A stretch of 64,000 bases of DNA. It comes from Acinetobacter calcoaceticus. GTDB lineage: Bacteria > Pseudomonadota > Gammaproteobacteria > Pseudomonadales > Moraxellaceae. Within the stretch, counting starts at the first letter, position 1. Every line of letters begins with the position of its first letter. The DNA lies in the NCBI RefSeq assembly GCF_900520355.1, contig NZ_LS999521.1, forward strand, positions 2,170,001-2,234,000. The letters run 5' to 3'. Positions 37,251 through 45,741 of the stretch are shown here, in pieces. The notes under the pieces are model-generated. The model was not told the DNA's origin. It saw nothing but the letters and a program-made list of their open reading frames with translations, and did no database searches. The position numbers and the translations under genes are program-made.

Positions 37251-38266
37251 ATAATATTTTAAAAAAAATTGGATTTTTGGCAGTGAGTCTATTTGCTTAT
37301 AGCCATACAAATGCAAATTGTAATTTAAGTAAAGGATTTACTACCGTCGATATTCCAATGAATATAGGTAAAATCGTAGTAAAACCAAATGATCCCATAG
37401 GAACAATCTTACAAAAGAATACTTTTACAATATCTCCCAATAATTCAACCGCGACTTGTAATCGTGCGAGTGATCAAATTATTGCAGCTCTCCCCTTAAA
37501 TTATCCAATTAGCCCAATAGGTAATAATGTTTATGCAACCAATATTCCCGGTATCGGTATCCGTCTTTATCGCGAAGCAGCCGATGCTTCAGATTTTTCA
37601 GGATATTATCCCTATAGACGCACATTAACACCAAATAAAGCATATACGCTTTCCCCAGGGTATTTTGTTATGGAGGTGATTAAAACTGCCATGACAACAG
37701 GTTCTGGAGCACTAGTCGCAGGTCGTTACAGCACCTATTATGTATCAGGACAACAAAATCGCCCATTTTTAACTACTACTGTATTAAGTAATGCCCCTAT
37801 TCTTATTGCGTCTTCATCTTGTGAAATTCAAAATGGTGTAGATTCACCAGTTCAACTTCCAACCGTGATGAAATCAGGCTTTAGAGCGATTGGGTCAACC
37901 CAAGGAGAACAGAATTTTAATCTGTCAATCTTATGTAATGGCGGCGAAAACAACTCTGGGATCGCTACGAGCAATACGATCAGCTTAAGTTTTGATTATA
38001 ATTCTGATAACTCAAATAATCAGGTGATTAACAACAGTGCCGCGAATTCAATCAAAGCCAACGGTGTGGGTGTCGAACTGTTATGGAATATGAATGGAGC
38101 AAATCAGCCGATTCAAAAAGCAAGCAAACTAAATATAGGTATGGTGAGTTCCAACCAAACTGTTGAATATGATATTCCTTTAACTGCTCGTTACTATCAG
38201 ACTGCCACCAATGTAACCGCAGGTGAGGTTAAAGCCACAGTGACGGTGACGATTCAATATGATTAA
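37247..38266 (+). CDS. Fimbrial tip adhesin (two-domain pilin-like protein)
   Basis: A 339-residue secreted protein with a signal peptide ending HTNA (about residues 1-23), an N-terminal domain of about 155 residues with a lectin-like length, and a C-terminal pilin domain (about 184-339) starting SCEIQNGVDSPVQLP and ending VTVTIQYD. This two-domain layout is typical of tip adhesins such as FimH. The receptor cannot be told. It overlaps the usher gene by 4 bp and ends the operon. Confidence 0.88.
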   Translation: MNNILKKIGFLAVSLFAYSHTNANCNLSKGFTTVDIPMNIGKIVVKPNDPIGTILQKNTFTISPNNSTATCNRASDQIIAALPLNYPISPIGNNVYATNIPGIGIRLYREAADASDFSGYYPYRRTLTPNKAYTLSPGYFVMEVIKTAMTTGSGALVAGRYSTYYVSGQQNRPFLTTTVLSNAPILIASSSCEIQNGVDSPVQLPTVMKSGFRAIGSTQGEQNFNLSILCNGGENNSGIATSNTISLSFDYNSDNSNNQVINNSAANSIKANGVGVELLWNMNGANQPIQKASKLNIGMVSSNQTVEYDIPLTARYYQTATNVTAGEVKATVTVTIQYD

Positions 38267-38823
38267 CAACTATCTATAAAATTACTAAAAAATAAGCTCA
38301 ATGCTACCAAGAGAACTCAAAAACTCATAATTTTCAAACTTTGTAGTTCTATTAAAAAATCACATAAAAAAATGCTCATAAGCAAAAATAGCAAATGAGC
38401 ATTAGTGATAACCACTTAACCTGAAATACAAATTGTGGGAAATAGATCACAATTTGCATGAGTATAATTTCAAAAATCAGCTTAAAGATCAAGTCTTTTT
38501 TTTAACAAAAATTCTAAAAGACAACATAAGACATTGTTCTAAATAAATTAAATAAATAAATTTTATTTATAAAAGCTATTTTATAGTGTTTCTAAAGAAT
38601 TATCATTCTATTAATTAATAAAAACTTAATTTTAAGAAAAATTAAAAGATAGCCCTCAAGTCACCCAAATAAAAATTTATTTTTAATTTCAAAGATTTAA
38701 GTCAAAACCATAAAAATTTAAATTTCAGAGAATTACATAATTTATAATAAAAAAAACATAAATAAATTTAGAAATCCCCTTCAATTGCCAATAATATCTT
38801 TAGACTTTTTATCAGAACGTAAC
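38267..38823. other. Gene-free region after the fimbrial operon with two inverted repeats
   Basis: About 555 bp, AT-rich. Contains AATGCTCAT / ATGAGCATT (38371-38379, 38395-38403) and CAAATTGTG / CACAATTTG (38429-38437, 38448-38456). The first has its T run on the minus-strand side, which is odd because no minus-strand gene ends here. No ORF with support. Confidence 0.5.
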
Positions 38824-39003
38824 ATGCTCATTTTTTGGAAAATATTATGTATCTTATTACTAAGTCTAGGTGCTACAAGTATAGGTTTTGCGATTAGTAA
38901 CATTGATCTTTTTCTTTTTTTTATAGGTTTACTTTTATTAACCTCCTTTATCTTAGCTTTAAAACAAGCACGTGAAGATGCGGGTTTCTTTCCTGATAAT
39001 TAA
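38824..39003 (+). CDS. Small membrane protein, 59 aa, unknown
   Basis: Two hydrophobic helices (about residues 2-24 and 28-45) followed by a short charged tail KQAREDAGFFPDN. No family recognised. ATG 38824 is preferred; an in-frame TTG at 38785 would add a polar leader. Lies 84 bp before an AraC-family regulator on the same strand. Confidence 0.55.
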   Translation: MLIFWKILCILLLSLGATSIGFAISNIDLFLFFIGLLLLTSFILALKQAREDAGFFPDN

Positions 39004-39087
39004 ACTAATATAAGTTTCTTAGATATAGAATCAGCAATAAAATCATGGTTGAATATGCGCTATAGTTTATAGGGTGGTCATCAAATT

Positions 39088-40092
39088 ATGTCTAAAAATT
39101 CTTCAGACGCTGGAATTTTTTTATGGATGACTTACCAGACTATGCAAAAGATGGGCTTAGATGCAGCATCTATTTTTGCAAGTGTAAATTTGCCTAATCA
39201 ACCACCCGATAAAAATATTCGCAGAGATAATTCTACCCAACAACGATTTTGGACAGCCGCTGAAGAAATTAGCCAAGATACAGACATTGGTCTACATGTA
39301 GGTAAGCAAATGCCCCCTTTCAGAGGGTTGGTCATTGAATATTTATTTTTGAGCAGCTCTACATTTGGTGAAGGATTGCAGCGCGCACTAAGATATCAAA
39401 CTCTACTTACAGATGTATTTAGCCTTTACTTAACCATTAATGAAGATAAAGCTATATTATCGGGTTTTGAGCATCCCGTAAGACATTATCTAGAATGTGG
39501 AATTGGTATTTTTCTTAATTTTTTTAAATATATTACGAATAATGAATTCAGACCTACTCACATTACTCTACCTTATCAACAAGGTGCCTCGCCTGAAACT
39601 TATCAAGAGATGTGGGAATGCCCCGTCATTCTAGACCAAACAAAAGGTACTATTGTTTTTCCTAGTGTACTATTAAATAAGACCTCGCCAGCTGCTGAAC
39701 CAGAATTATTAAAAATCCATGAAACTCTTGCGGAACAACAGTTATTAAATTTAGAAAAGCACCAGCTCATTCATGCGATTGAACGTTTGCTTAGTAATGG
39801 ATTACTTGAATCTGGGCAATTTGATCAAAAATTGATTGCAGAACAATTAAACCGCAATCCTCGGACTCTTCGCGCTGATTTACAAGCTATTAATACAAAT
39901 TATGAAAAGATTCTAAATCAACATAGAGAAAAACTTGCCAGACGGTTGCTTGCTAATACACAAGAAACTATTGATCAAATTGTTTATTTAACCGGTTTTT
40001 CAGAGCCCTCTGCATTCACACGCGCATTCAAACGATGGACCAATGAAACTCCAAGTGCTTATCGACACCGCAAACAAAAACAATCAAATTGA
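39088..40092 (+). CDS. AraC-family transcriptional regulator (arabinose-binding-domain type)
   Basis: A 334-residue regulator with an N-terminal ligand domain (about residues 15-205) and a C-terminal AraC DNA-binding domain (about 235-330) with ETIDQIVYLTGFSEPSAFTRAFKRWTNETPSAYR. The ligand is unknown. A fatty-acid-hydroxylase-like gene follows 97 bp downstream on the same strand and is a candidate target. Confidence 0.87.
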   Translation: MSKNSSDAGIFLWMTYQTMQKMGLDAASIFASVNLPNQPPDKNIRRDNSTQQRFWTAAEEISQDTDIGLHVGKQMPPFRGLVIEYLFLSSSTFGEGLQRALRYQTLLTDVFSLYLTINEDKAILSGFEHPVRHYLECGIGIFLNFFKYITNNEFRPTHITLPYQQGASPETYQEMWECPVILDQTKGTIVFPSVLLNKTSPAAEPELLKIHETLAEQQLLNLEKHQLIHAIERLLSNGLLESGQFDQKLIAEQLNRNPRTLRADLQAINTNYEKILNQHREKLARRLLANTQETIDQIVYLTGFSEPSAFTRAFKRWTNETPSAYRHRKQKQSN

Positions 40093-40189
40093 TTCTAAAG
40101 GCAATTGGTCTACTGCCTATTAGGTCAAAGGGATAAAACGTTCTTCTTTTACAATGAATTTAAATTGTGATTAAGAAGAAGTACTCAAT

Positions 40190-40816
40190 ATGTTTGGATT
40201 TCCTGTAGGTGTTTTTGTTGCCAATGGTCTTGAATGGTACTTTCATAAAGTCTGGTTACATGAATTTCCAAGCAAGTATCGCAATAGTCCACTTTTCACC
40301 CATATCGCACATCATAAGCGTGCCCGTTTAAATGGCTTTCATGATGAAGGCTATGCCGAATCTATGCTTAAAAATGCTGAAATTTATAATGAAAAAACAG
40401 CCTTAATTGGATTAGCAGGTGCTGCTACCATTTTTTTACCTGTAGCTCCTTTTTTTGCAGCGGGCCTTTATTATGGTATATGGAATTATTGGCGTGTGCA
40501 TGCTAAGTCTCATTTAGATCCAGAATATGCAAAAAAGCGTATTCCTTGGCATTATGATCACCATATGACAAGTAATCAGAATGCTAATTGGTGCGTTACT
40601 AAACCTTGGTTTGACTATATTATGGGAACAAGAGTAACTACCGAAGTATCTCAGACCGAAACTAATCCTTTAGGGATAAAATTACCTAAATGGGTAGAAA
40701 AACCTATTAATTCAGCTGCTAGACGTTTACTTGCTAAGTCTTTTGCCAAAATTGATTTAAACTCTCGTCAAGATGAATCTAATTTACGTGAAGGCATAGA
40801 AGTTAGTCTGACCTAG
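40190..40816 (+). CDS. Fatty acid hydroxylase/sterol desaturase superfamily-like protein
   Basis: A 208-residue protein with histidine clusters typical of membrane diiron hydroxylases: FHKVWLH (HX4H, about residues 18-23), HIAHHKR (HX2HH, about 38-43) and HYDHHM (HX2HH, about 121-126). A hydrophobic stretch lies between (about 67-90). It is short for the family, so it may be a minimal member with one or two membrane segments. Substrate unknown; the neighbouring AraC regulator suggests inducible lipid metabolism. Confidence 0.75.
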   Translation: MFGFPVGVFVANGLEWYFHKVWLHEFPSKYRNSPLFTHIAHHKRARLNGFHDEGYAESMLKNAEIYNEKTALIGLAGAATIFLPVAPFFAAGLYYGIWNYWRVHAKSHLDPEYAKKRIPWHYDHHMTSNQNANWCVTKPWFDYIMGTRVTTEVSQTETNPLGIKLPKWVEKPINSAARRLLAKSFAKIDLNSRQDESNLREGIEVSLT

Positions 40817-40840
40817 TGTATTGATCTAACTAAATTCAAA

Positions 40841-40869
40841 AGAAGCTGCGGAAAAATGGCAGCTTCTTT
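40841..40869. terminator. Terminator-like hairpin between convergent genes
   Basis: AGAAGCTGC / GCAGCTTCT, 9-bp arms with a GGAAAAATG loop, followed by TTTAAAC. Confidence 0.7.
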
Positions 40870-40906
40870 AAACAGACGTCTAAGATTTAGCATTTATTAG
40901 CCAAGT

Positions 40907-41758
40907 TTATATTCTAAAAGGCTCGAAACAACTCACCAGGAAATCCATTACTACACGTATTGCAGGGCTATGCCGCAAATCTTCATGGGTTACCAACCAG
41001 ATTTCAGCACTCATAGGATGATCGTCTTGCAATCTTATCAAGTTACTCAGTGTTCCTAAAAAATCAGGTAAGACAGCTAACCCAGCTTCACCACATGCTG
41101 CTCTCCACTGAAGTTCAGGATGGTTTGTGACCATTATAGGTTCTTTATGGCCTAATTTTTCTTTTAATTTCTGCTGTTTTTGGCCATGTACTCCACCTAC
41201 CTCTACGCTAATCCACTCATAATTTTCAGGTTCTGTTGAAGCCAAATAATTTGAAGCAGCATATATTCCAAAAGGAATTTCACCTACTTTACGAGCAACT
41301 AAATTTTCATCCTTAGGACGTCCAAATCGTACAGCAATATCAGCTTCACTATGCTGTAAAGATACATAATGAACATCACCGAGCACACGTAATTTTAATT
41401 GTGGATAATGACGATAAAATCTTCCCAGATGAGGCATGATAAGATGCGCCGCCGTTAAAGGAGGCATACTAATAGAAACACTCCCCATTACTTCTTGCTG
41501 ACCTGCCTGAGTTAAACGTTCAATAGAAAAAGTTTCTTCCATCATACGACCGACGACTTGTGCAAGACGTTCCCCATCTGGGGTAAGTATGTATGTGCGT
41601 GGTCTACGATCCACTAATTTAAGTTTTAAGTTTTGTTCTAGCTGCGCAATTCTTCTGGATACAGTTGCATGATCTACGCCCAATTTTCTTGCGGCAGCAG
41701 ACAGTGACTTCTCTTCAGTAAAAACTGAAAAGTAATGTAAATTTTCCCAATCTATCAT
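40907..41758 (-). CDS. LysR-family transcriptional regulator
   Basis: A 283-residue regulator with the N-terminal helix-turn-helix (NLHYFSVFTEEKSLSAAARKLGVDHATVSRRIAQLEQNL, about residues 5-43) and a C-terminal substrate-binding fold. ATG 41758 gives the usual MIDWENLHYF start; an upstream GTG at 41773 adds five residues. It is divergent from an EamA transporter gene, with a palindrome between them, and is likely the regulator of that transporter. Confidence 0.88.
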   Translation of the reverse strand: MIDWENLHYFSVFTEEKSLSAAARKLGVDHATVSRRIAQLEQNLKLKLVDRRPRTYILTPDGERLAQVVGRMMEETFSIERLTQAGQQEVMGSVSISMPPLTAAHLIMPHLGRFYRHYPQLKLRVLGDVHYVSLQHSEADIAVRFGRPKDENLVARKVGEIPFGIYAASNYLASTEPENYEWISVEVGGVHGQKQQKLKEKLGHKEPIMVTNHPELQWRAACGEAGLAVLPDFLGTLSNLIRLQDDHPMSAEIWLVTHEDLRHSPAIRVVMDFLVSCFEPFRI

Positions 41759-41780
41759 TGTGCAAATTTTCACATCAGAA

Positions 41781-41804
41781 GTGTATTAATACGGAATTGT
41801 ACAC
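41781..41804. promoter_or_regulatory. Candidate LysR operator
   Basis: GTGTA-N14-TACAC enclosing the perfect palindrome GTATTAATAC (41783-41792). It lies in the divergent spacer between the LysR gene and the EamA transporter, the usual place for a LysR-type box. Confidence 0.5.
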
Positions 41805-41851
41805 CTTTATATAATTGCCCAGAATAAAACCTTTCTTAAGGGAGCCTGTCG

Positions 41852-42781
41852 ATGAACAGAACGGTGGCTTATGCCTATGCTGGTGTTGTAATAACGATGT
41901 TTTTTTGGGGATCAGCATTTAATGCAATGTCTTATATTATTCAACATATGCCTCCGCTATCTGCCGCATCTGAACGGTTTTCAATTGCAAGCCTAGGCTT
42001 ACTCCTGATCTTTTCAATAACAGGCAAACTAAGATGGGCAGCCTTAAGTCAGAATTTATTTATCTATCTTATTATTGGGGTTGTCGGCATTGCGGGATTC
42101 AACATAGGTTGCTTTTATGGTTTACAGACTACATCTGCGGTGAATGGGGCCTTAATTATGGCAACTACACCGTTGATGACCTTATTAATGACAATTGTAT
42201 TGGACGGTGAAAAACTTACCCCTAGTAAGTTTTTAGGCGTTTTATTCGGCTTAAGTGGCGTATTACTCGTCATTAGTCAAGGACATATAACAACGTTACT
42301 TCACCTAAAAATAGATATTGGAGACCTATTTATATTGTTAGGGGCTTTTGGATTTTGCTTAGCTAATGTTTTATCTCGCCGCTATGTAAAAAATGCCACT
42401 CCGCTAGAAACAACGACTTTTTCTATGATGTTCGGGGCAATAACACTTGGCGTGTTGAGTATGATATTTGAAGATCCTCTTACAGCCATCACTTCTGCGC
42501 CTGTAAATGCCCATTTAGCCATGGGATATGTAATTATCTGCTCTACAATGATTGCTTATTTATTCTGGTTTAATGGCATACAAAAGTTAGGCGCTGGACG
42601 TGCTTCCGTCTTTTTTAACTTTGTACCAGTGTTCAGTATGCTGATCGCCCTCCTTACAGGACAGTCTCTCAATATCTGGCAATTGGTAGGTACAGCTTTA
42701 GTCATGCTTGGTGTAATAAGTAGCGGAGGTCTTTTAAAAATTAAAGGAACTCCTCTTATAGTTAAACATTGTACAAAATAG
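41852..42781 (+). CDS. EamA/DMT-family transporter
   Basis: A 309-residue inner-membrane permease with ten predicted membrane segments and two EamA repeats (about residues 8-140 and 155-290). The start FFWGSAFNAMSYIIQHMPPLSAASERF is typical of the drug/metabolite transporter superfamily. It likely exports amino acids or related compounds, as many EamA proteins beside LysR regulators do; the substrate is not known. AAGGGAG precedes the ATG. Confidence 0.88.
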   Translation: MNRTVAYAYAGVVITMFFWGSAFNAMSYIIQHMPPLSAASERFSIASLGLLLIFSITGKLRWAALSQNLFIYLIIGVVGIAGFNIGCFYGLQTTSAVNGALIMATTPLMTLLMTIVLDGEKLTPSKFLGVLFGLSGVLLVISQGHITTLLHLKIDIGDLFILLGAFGFCLANVLSRRYVKNATPLETTTFSMMFGAITLGVLSMIFEDPLTAITSAPVNAHLAMGYVIICSTMIAYLFWFNGIQKLGAGRASVFFNFVPVFSMLIALLTGQSLNIWQLVGTALVMLGVISSGGLLKIKGTPLIVKHCTK

Positions 42782-42783
42782 GA

Positions 42784-42832
42784 AATATGCTGCTACATTA
42801 AAAATTCTATATTTATCATGTAGCAGTATTTT
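42784..42832 (+). terminator. Terminator-like hairpin after the EamA gene
   Basis: AATATGCTGCTACAT / ATGTAGCAGTATT, about 13 paired positions with one G-T pair, then TTTTC. Confidence 0.65.
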
Positions 42833-43028
42833 CAAATATAAAAAACTATTTATTTAATAACTTCTTTAATTTTATAAGTTTTATTTTTAAAATATATTTT
42901 TACATTTTTGATTATTTATCACAAAAGCTCATCTTAATTATTCCGTTGTAACAAATAATATATGTTTCTTTAAAACTTAATCAAAGATTGCCATATATAG
43001 TTTTAAAACAACCAATGGAGATATTAAA

Positions 43029-43493
43029 ATGAAGCTGGATTTTACAACCATTGAAAAGCAAGCTAAATTGCTACAAGAAGAGCAAGAAAAAATAGAGCAA
43101 CAAGATCATGACTTTCAAGTTGCTTTAGATAAACACAGAGAATCTTTAAAGAATTTATTTAAAGATCTTTTCTCTGACCATGAAATTAAAACAGAAAATG
43201 GAGGTCATTTTTGTGTGAATTTTGGAAATTTTAAAATTTCTTTATTAATTGAAACTGCTAAATTTGAGAACGGTGTTCCTGTAAAATTAAATTCGGTGAA
43301 CCCTGTTATTGTTAAATTTAAAAAAGACAAGCCAGTTGCAAAAGCACAATTTACCGATGCAACTCAATATTTAGATAATTATTCAGAAACTCCAAACTAT
43401 CAATATTATTATAAACAAGAAGATAAAACTCAACTCGTCCAATTCTCTGAACTTCCAACTTTTTTTCAAGCTATATTAGACACGAATGTATAA
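43029..43493 (+). CDS. Hypothetical protein with coiled-coil N-terminus, 154 aa
   Basis: The first 45 residues are a charged heptad-like helix (EKQAKLLQEEQEKIEQQDHDF). The rest (about 50-150) looks like a small beta-rich domain. No family recognised. GGAG precedes the ATG and a strong terminator follows, so it is an independent single-gene unit. Confidence 0.7.
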   Translation: MKLDFTTIEKQAKLLQEEQEKIEQQDHDFQVALDKHRESLKNLFKDLFSDHEIKTENGGHFCVNFGNFKISLLIETAKFENGVPVKLNSVNPVIVKFKKDKPVAKAQFTDATQYLDNYSETPNYQYYYKQEDKTQLVQFSELPTFFQAILDTNV

Positions 43494-43499
43494 AGTCAG

Positions 43500-43522
43500 G
43501 CCCTCAATAGAGGGCTTTTTTA
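43500..43522 (+). terminator. Rho-independent terminator
   Basis: GCCCTC-AATA-GAGGGC stem and tetraloop followed by TTTTTT. Confidence 0.9.
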
Positions 43523-43738
43523 TATATTATTTTTTTATCTTTTAAATCTATTAAAAACAAAATCAATCTAATTAATTTTTTATTTATCTATGAAATATTT
43601 AAGCCACTTTTAGGTTCTACAGCCTCAAAAAGTATTTGATTCTTTCCAAAATTACTTGTATATACATGTTTGTATTTGTTTGTACAAATGCGGACTTAAT
43701 AAAAATAGAGTGGACTCTTAAAGGACAGGGAGAGTGTA

Positions 43739-45154
43739 ATGGACTCATCGGCTGAGAAACCAAATAGTAGTTTTATTGAAAACCGAAGTATTGATTTTAT
43801 TCCAGAGAATGAAAGACATGGCAGAGTGTTTGCTCAATTCACTCTCTGGTTTGGTGCCAATTTGCAAATCACGGCCATTGTGACGGGTGCACTAGCAGTT
43901 GTATTAGGTGGAGATGTTTTTTGGTCGATTATTGGTTTATTTGTGGGACAGTGTTTTGGTGCTGCTGTCATGGCTCTACATGCTGCTCAAGGTCCAAAAC
44001 TTGGCCTTCCGCAAATGATTTCAAGTCGTGTTCAATTTGGGGTATATGGTGCGTGTATTCCAATCATACTCGTCTGTCTCATGTATATTGGATTTACAGC
44101 AACTGGAGAAGTACTCGCAGGTAAAGCAATAGCGCACCTAGCACATGTCAGCAATACAACTGGCATCTTAATTTATGCTTGCTTTATTATCTTATTTGCA
44201 ACGATTGGATATCGTTTAATTCATGTGGTAGGCAAAGTAGCCAGTATTATTGGCTTGATTGCTTTTGTTATCATTTTGACTCAAATTTTAGCTCTTTCTC
44301 ATTTCTCAGAACTCTTAGCAGTACGTCATTTCAGTTGGTCTTCATTTTTACTAGCAGTTTCACTTTCTGCTTCTTGGCAAATCTCTTTTGGACCATATGT
44401 TGCAGACTACTCTCGTTATCTTCCAACCAAAACATCTTCATCTCGCGTTTTCTGGGCGGTTGGCTTAGGTTCTTTATTAGGTTCACAAATTTCAATGACC
44501 TTAGGCGTTTTGATTGCTCAGGTTGCAAACGGGAATTTTGTTGGAAATGAGGTTCAATATGTGGTTGGAATGAACCCTATTGCCCTAGCCGTGACCTTTT
44601 TATATTTTAGTATTGCTTTCGGGAAAGTTACTCTGACGACCTTAAATGCCTACGGTAGTTTTATGTGTGTTGCTACGATTTGGAATAGTTTTAAATCGAC
44701 AAATCAAATTTCAAAAATAACAAGATTATTCATTGTTCTTGCTATGGTGGTCATTTCTACCTTTATAGCAATTATTGGCGAGCACACTTTCTTAAGTGCT
44801 TTTAAAGCATTTATTTTGTTTTTACTTACCTTTTTTATTCCATGGAGTGCAATTAATCTGGTTGATTACTACTTTATCTCTAAAGAAGAATGTGATGTAG
44901 ATGCGCTCTATGATCCAAATGGCAAGTATGGCCGTTGGAATCGAATCGGTATTACTTGCTACTTTTTAGGTATTTTGATTCAACTGCCATTTATTGATAG
45001 TAAATTCTATACGGGGCAAATTGCTGCCATGTTAGGAGGAATCGATTTATCATGGCTTGTTGGACTGATCACTACAGCACTGATTTATTATATTTTCGCA
45101 AAAAAGGCTCAACTCAAATTTTCTAAACAGTTAGTCATTGACCAAATTAAATAG
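43739..45154 (+). CDS. NCS1-family purine-cytosine permease-like transporter
   Basis: A 471-residue inner-membrane protein with about 12 hydrophobic segments. The NCS1 family start RSIDFIPENERHGRVFAQFTLWFGANLQI (about residues 17-45) is typical of the cytosine permease branch, and SASWQISFGPYVADYSRYLP (about 212-231) is the conserved mid-region. It imports a nucleobase or related compound with a cation. No deaminase (codA) is adjacent, so the substrate is uncertain. GGGAGAG precedes the ATG. Confidence 0.9.
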   Translation: MDSSAEKPNSSFIENRSIDFIPENERHGRVFAQFTLWFGANLQITAIVTGALAVVLGGDVFWSIIGLFVGQCFGAAVMALHAAQGPKLGLPQMISSRVQFGVYGACIPIILVCLMYIGFTATGEVLAGKAIAHLAHVSNTTGILIYACFIILFATIGYRLIHVVGKVASIIGLIAFVIILTQILALSHFSELLAVRHFSWSSFLLAVSLSASWQISFGPYVADYSRYLPTKTSSSRVFWAVGLGSLLGSQISMTLGVLIAQVANGNFVGNEVQYVVGMNPIALAVTFLYFSIAFGKVTLTTLNAYGSFMCVATIWNSFKSTNQISKITRLFIVLAMVVISTFIAIIGEHTFLSAFKAFILFLLTFFIPWSAINLVDYYFISKEECDVDALYDPNGKYGRWNRIGITCYFLGILIQLPFIDSKFYTGQIAAMLGGIDLSWLVGLITTALIYYIFAKKAQLKFSKQLVIDQIK

Positions 45155-45161
45155 TAAAACT

Positions 45162-45200
45162 CAATAAGCTATCAAAGTCGAATACTTTGATAGCTTATTG
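45162..45200. terminator. Long perfect hairpin between convergent genes
   Basis: A perfect 17-bp stem (45162-45178 with 45184-45200) around a 5-nt loop, between the permease and the PACE gene. Neither side has a long T run, so it may act as a bidirectional terminator or transcript-end stabiliser. Confidence 0.75.
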
Positions 45201-45214
45201 CAATAATTTGAGGG

Positions 45215-45652
45215 CTATTCTTGTAGGGCTTTACCCTGTGCTGAAATAGGTAGCCCAAATAATTTATCGAAGCTCCAATTAAAAATAAAAGTGTAGATGG
45301 GAATAATGATAATAAAGGCCACGTCTAACCAAAAAGCAGCAATCAGAGAGATATCCATCCACCATGCAATAAGAGGAATTAAAAACAGGACTAAAGTAAG
45401 CTGAAAACCAATTGCATGCCCAACTCTACGTTTGACTGTACGGATATTACTGCTTTGCCTTGCCTCCCACTTCTCATATAAAATATTGTAGATAAAATTC
45501 CAAGTTACAGCGATGGTCGTAATCATGACAGAAAGTGGTCCTGTATGTTCCACACTATCACCTGCCAAAAAAGCTAACCCTACTGATGAAATAATCATTC
45601 CAATCACTTCATAAGAAGAAACATATACGATTCGACGCTTTACACCTTGCAT
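45215..45652 (-). CDS. PACE-family efflux transporter (AceI-like)
   Basis: A 145-residue inner-membrane protein with four hydrophobic helices in two repeats of the bacterial transmembrane pair domain (about residues 8-65 and 75-135). Signature pieces are YEVIGMIISSVGLAFLAGDSVEHTG and WNFIYNILYEKWEAR (about 48-62). The family's founding member, AceI of Acinetobacter, exports chlorhexidine and short diamines. ATG 45652 gives MQGVKRRIVYVSSYE. It is divergent from a LysR gene, matching the aceI-aceR arrangement, but the exact family member is not certain. Confidence 0.9.
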   Translation of the reverse strand: MQGVKRRIVYVSSYEVIGMIISSVGLAFLAGDSVEHTGPLSVMITTIAVTWNFIYNILYEKWEARQSSNIRTVKRRVGHAIGFQLTLVLFLIPLIAWWMDISLIAAFWLDVAFIIIIPIYTFIFNWSFDKLFGLPISAQGKALQE

Positions 45653-45680
45653 AATCAACAAACTCTGCTTAATTTTTTAT

Positions 45681-45700
45681 ATTTTAATTTCAGTTAAAAT
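45681..45700. promoter_or_regulatory. Candidate operator between the PACE and LysR genes
   Basis: ATTTTAA-TTTCAG-TTAAAAT, perfect 7-bp arms in the 89-bp divergent spacer. It resembles a LysR T-N-A half-site pair; AT-rich context makes a chance match possible. Confidence 0.4.
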
Positions 45701-45741
45701 CATATATAAAGTTAATAGTTTTCAGTTTTGCTGACATCAAA

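Noticed and set aside
44179..44550. 123-aa frame inside the NCS1 permease gene
   Set aside because: Overlaps a strong membrane-transporter gene in another frame; Cys/Phe/Ser-rich composition typical of shadows.
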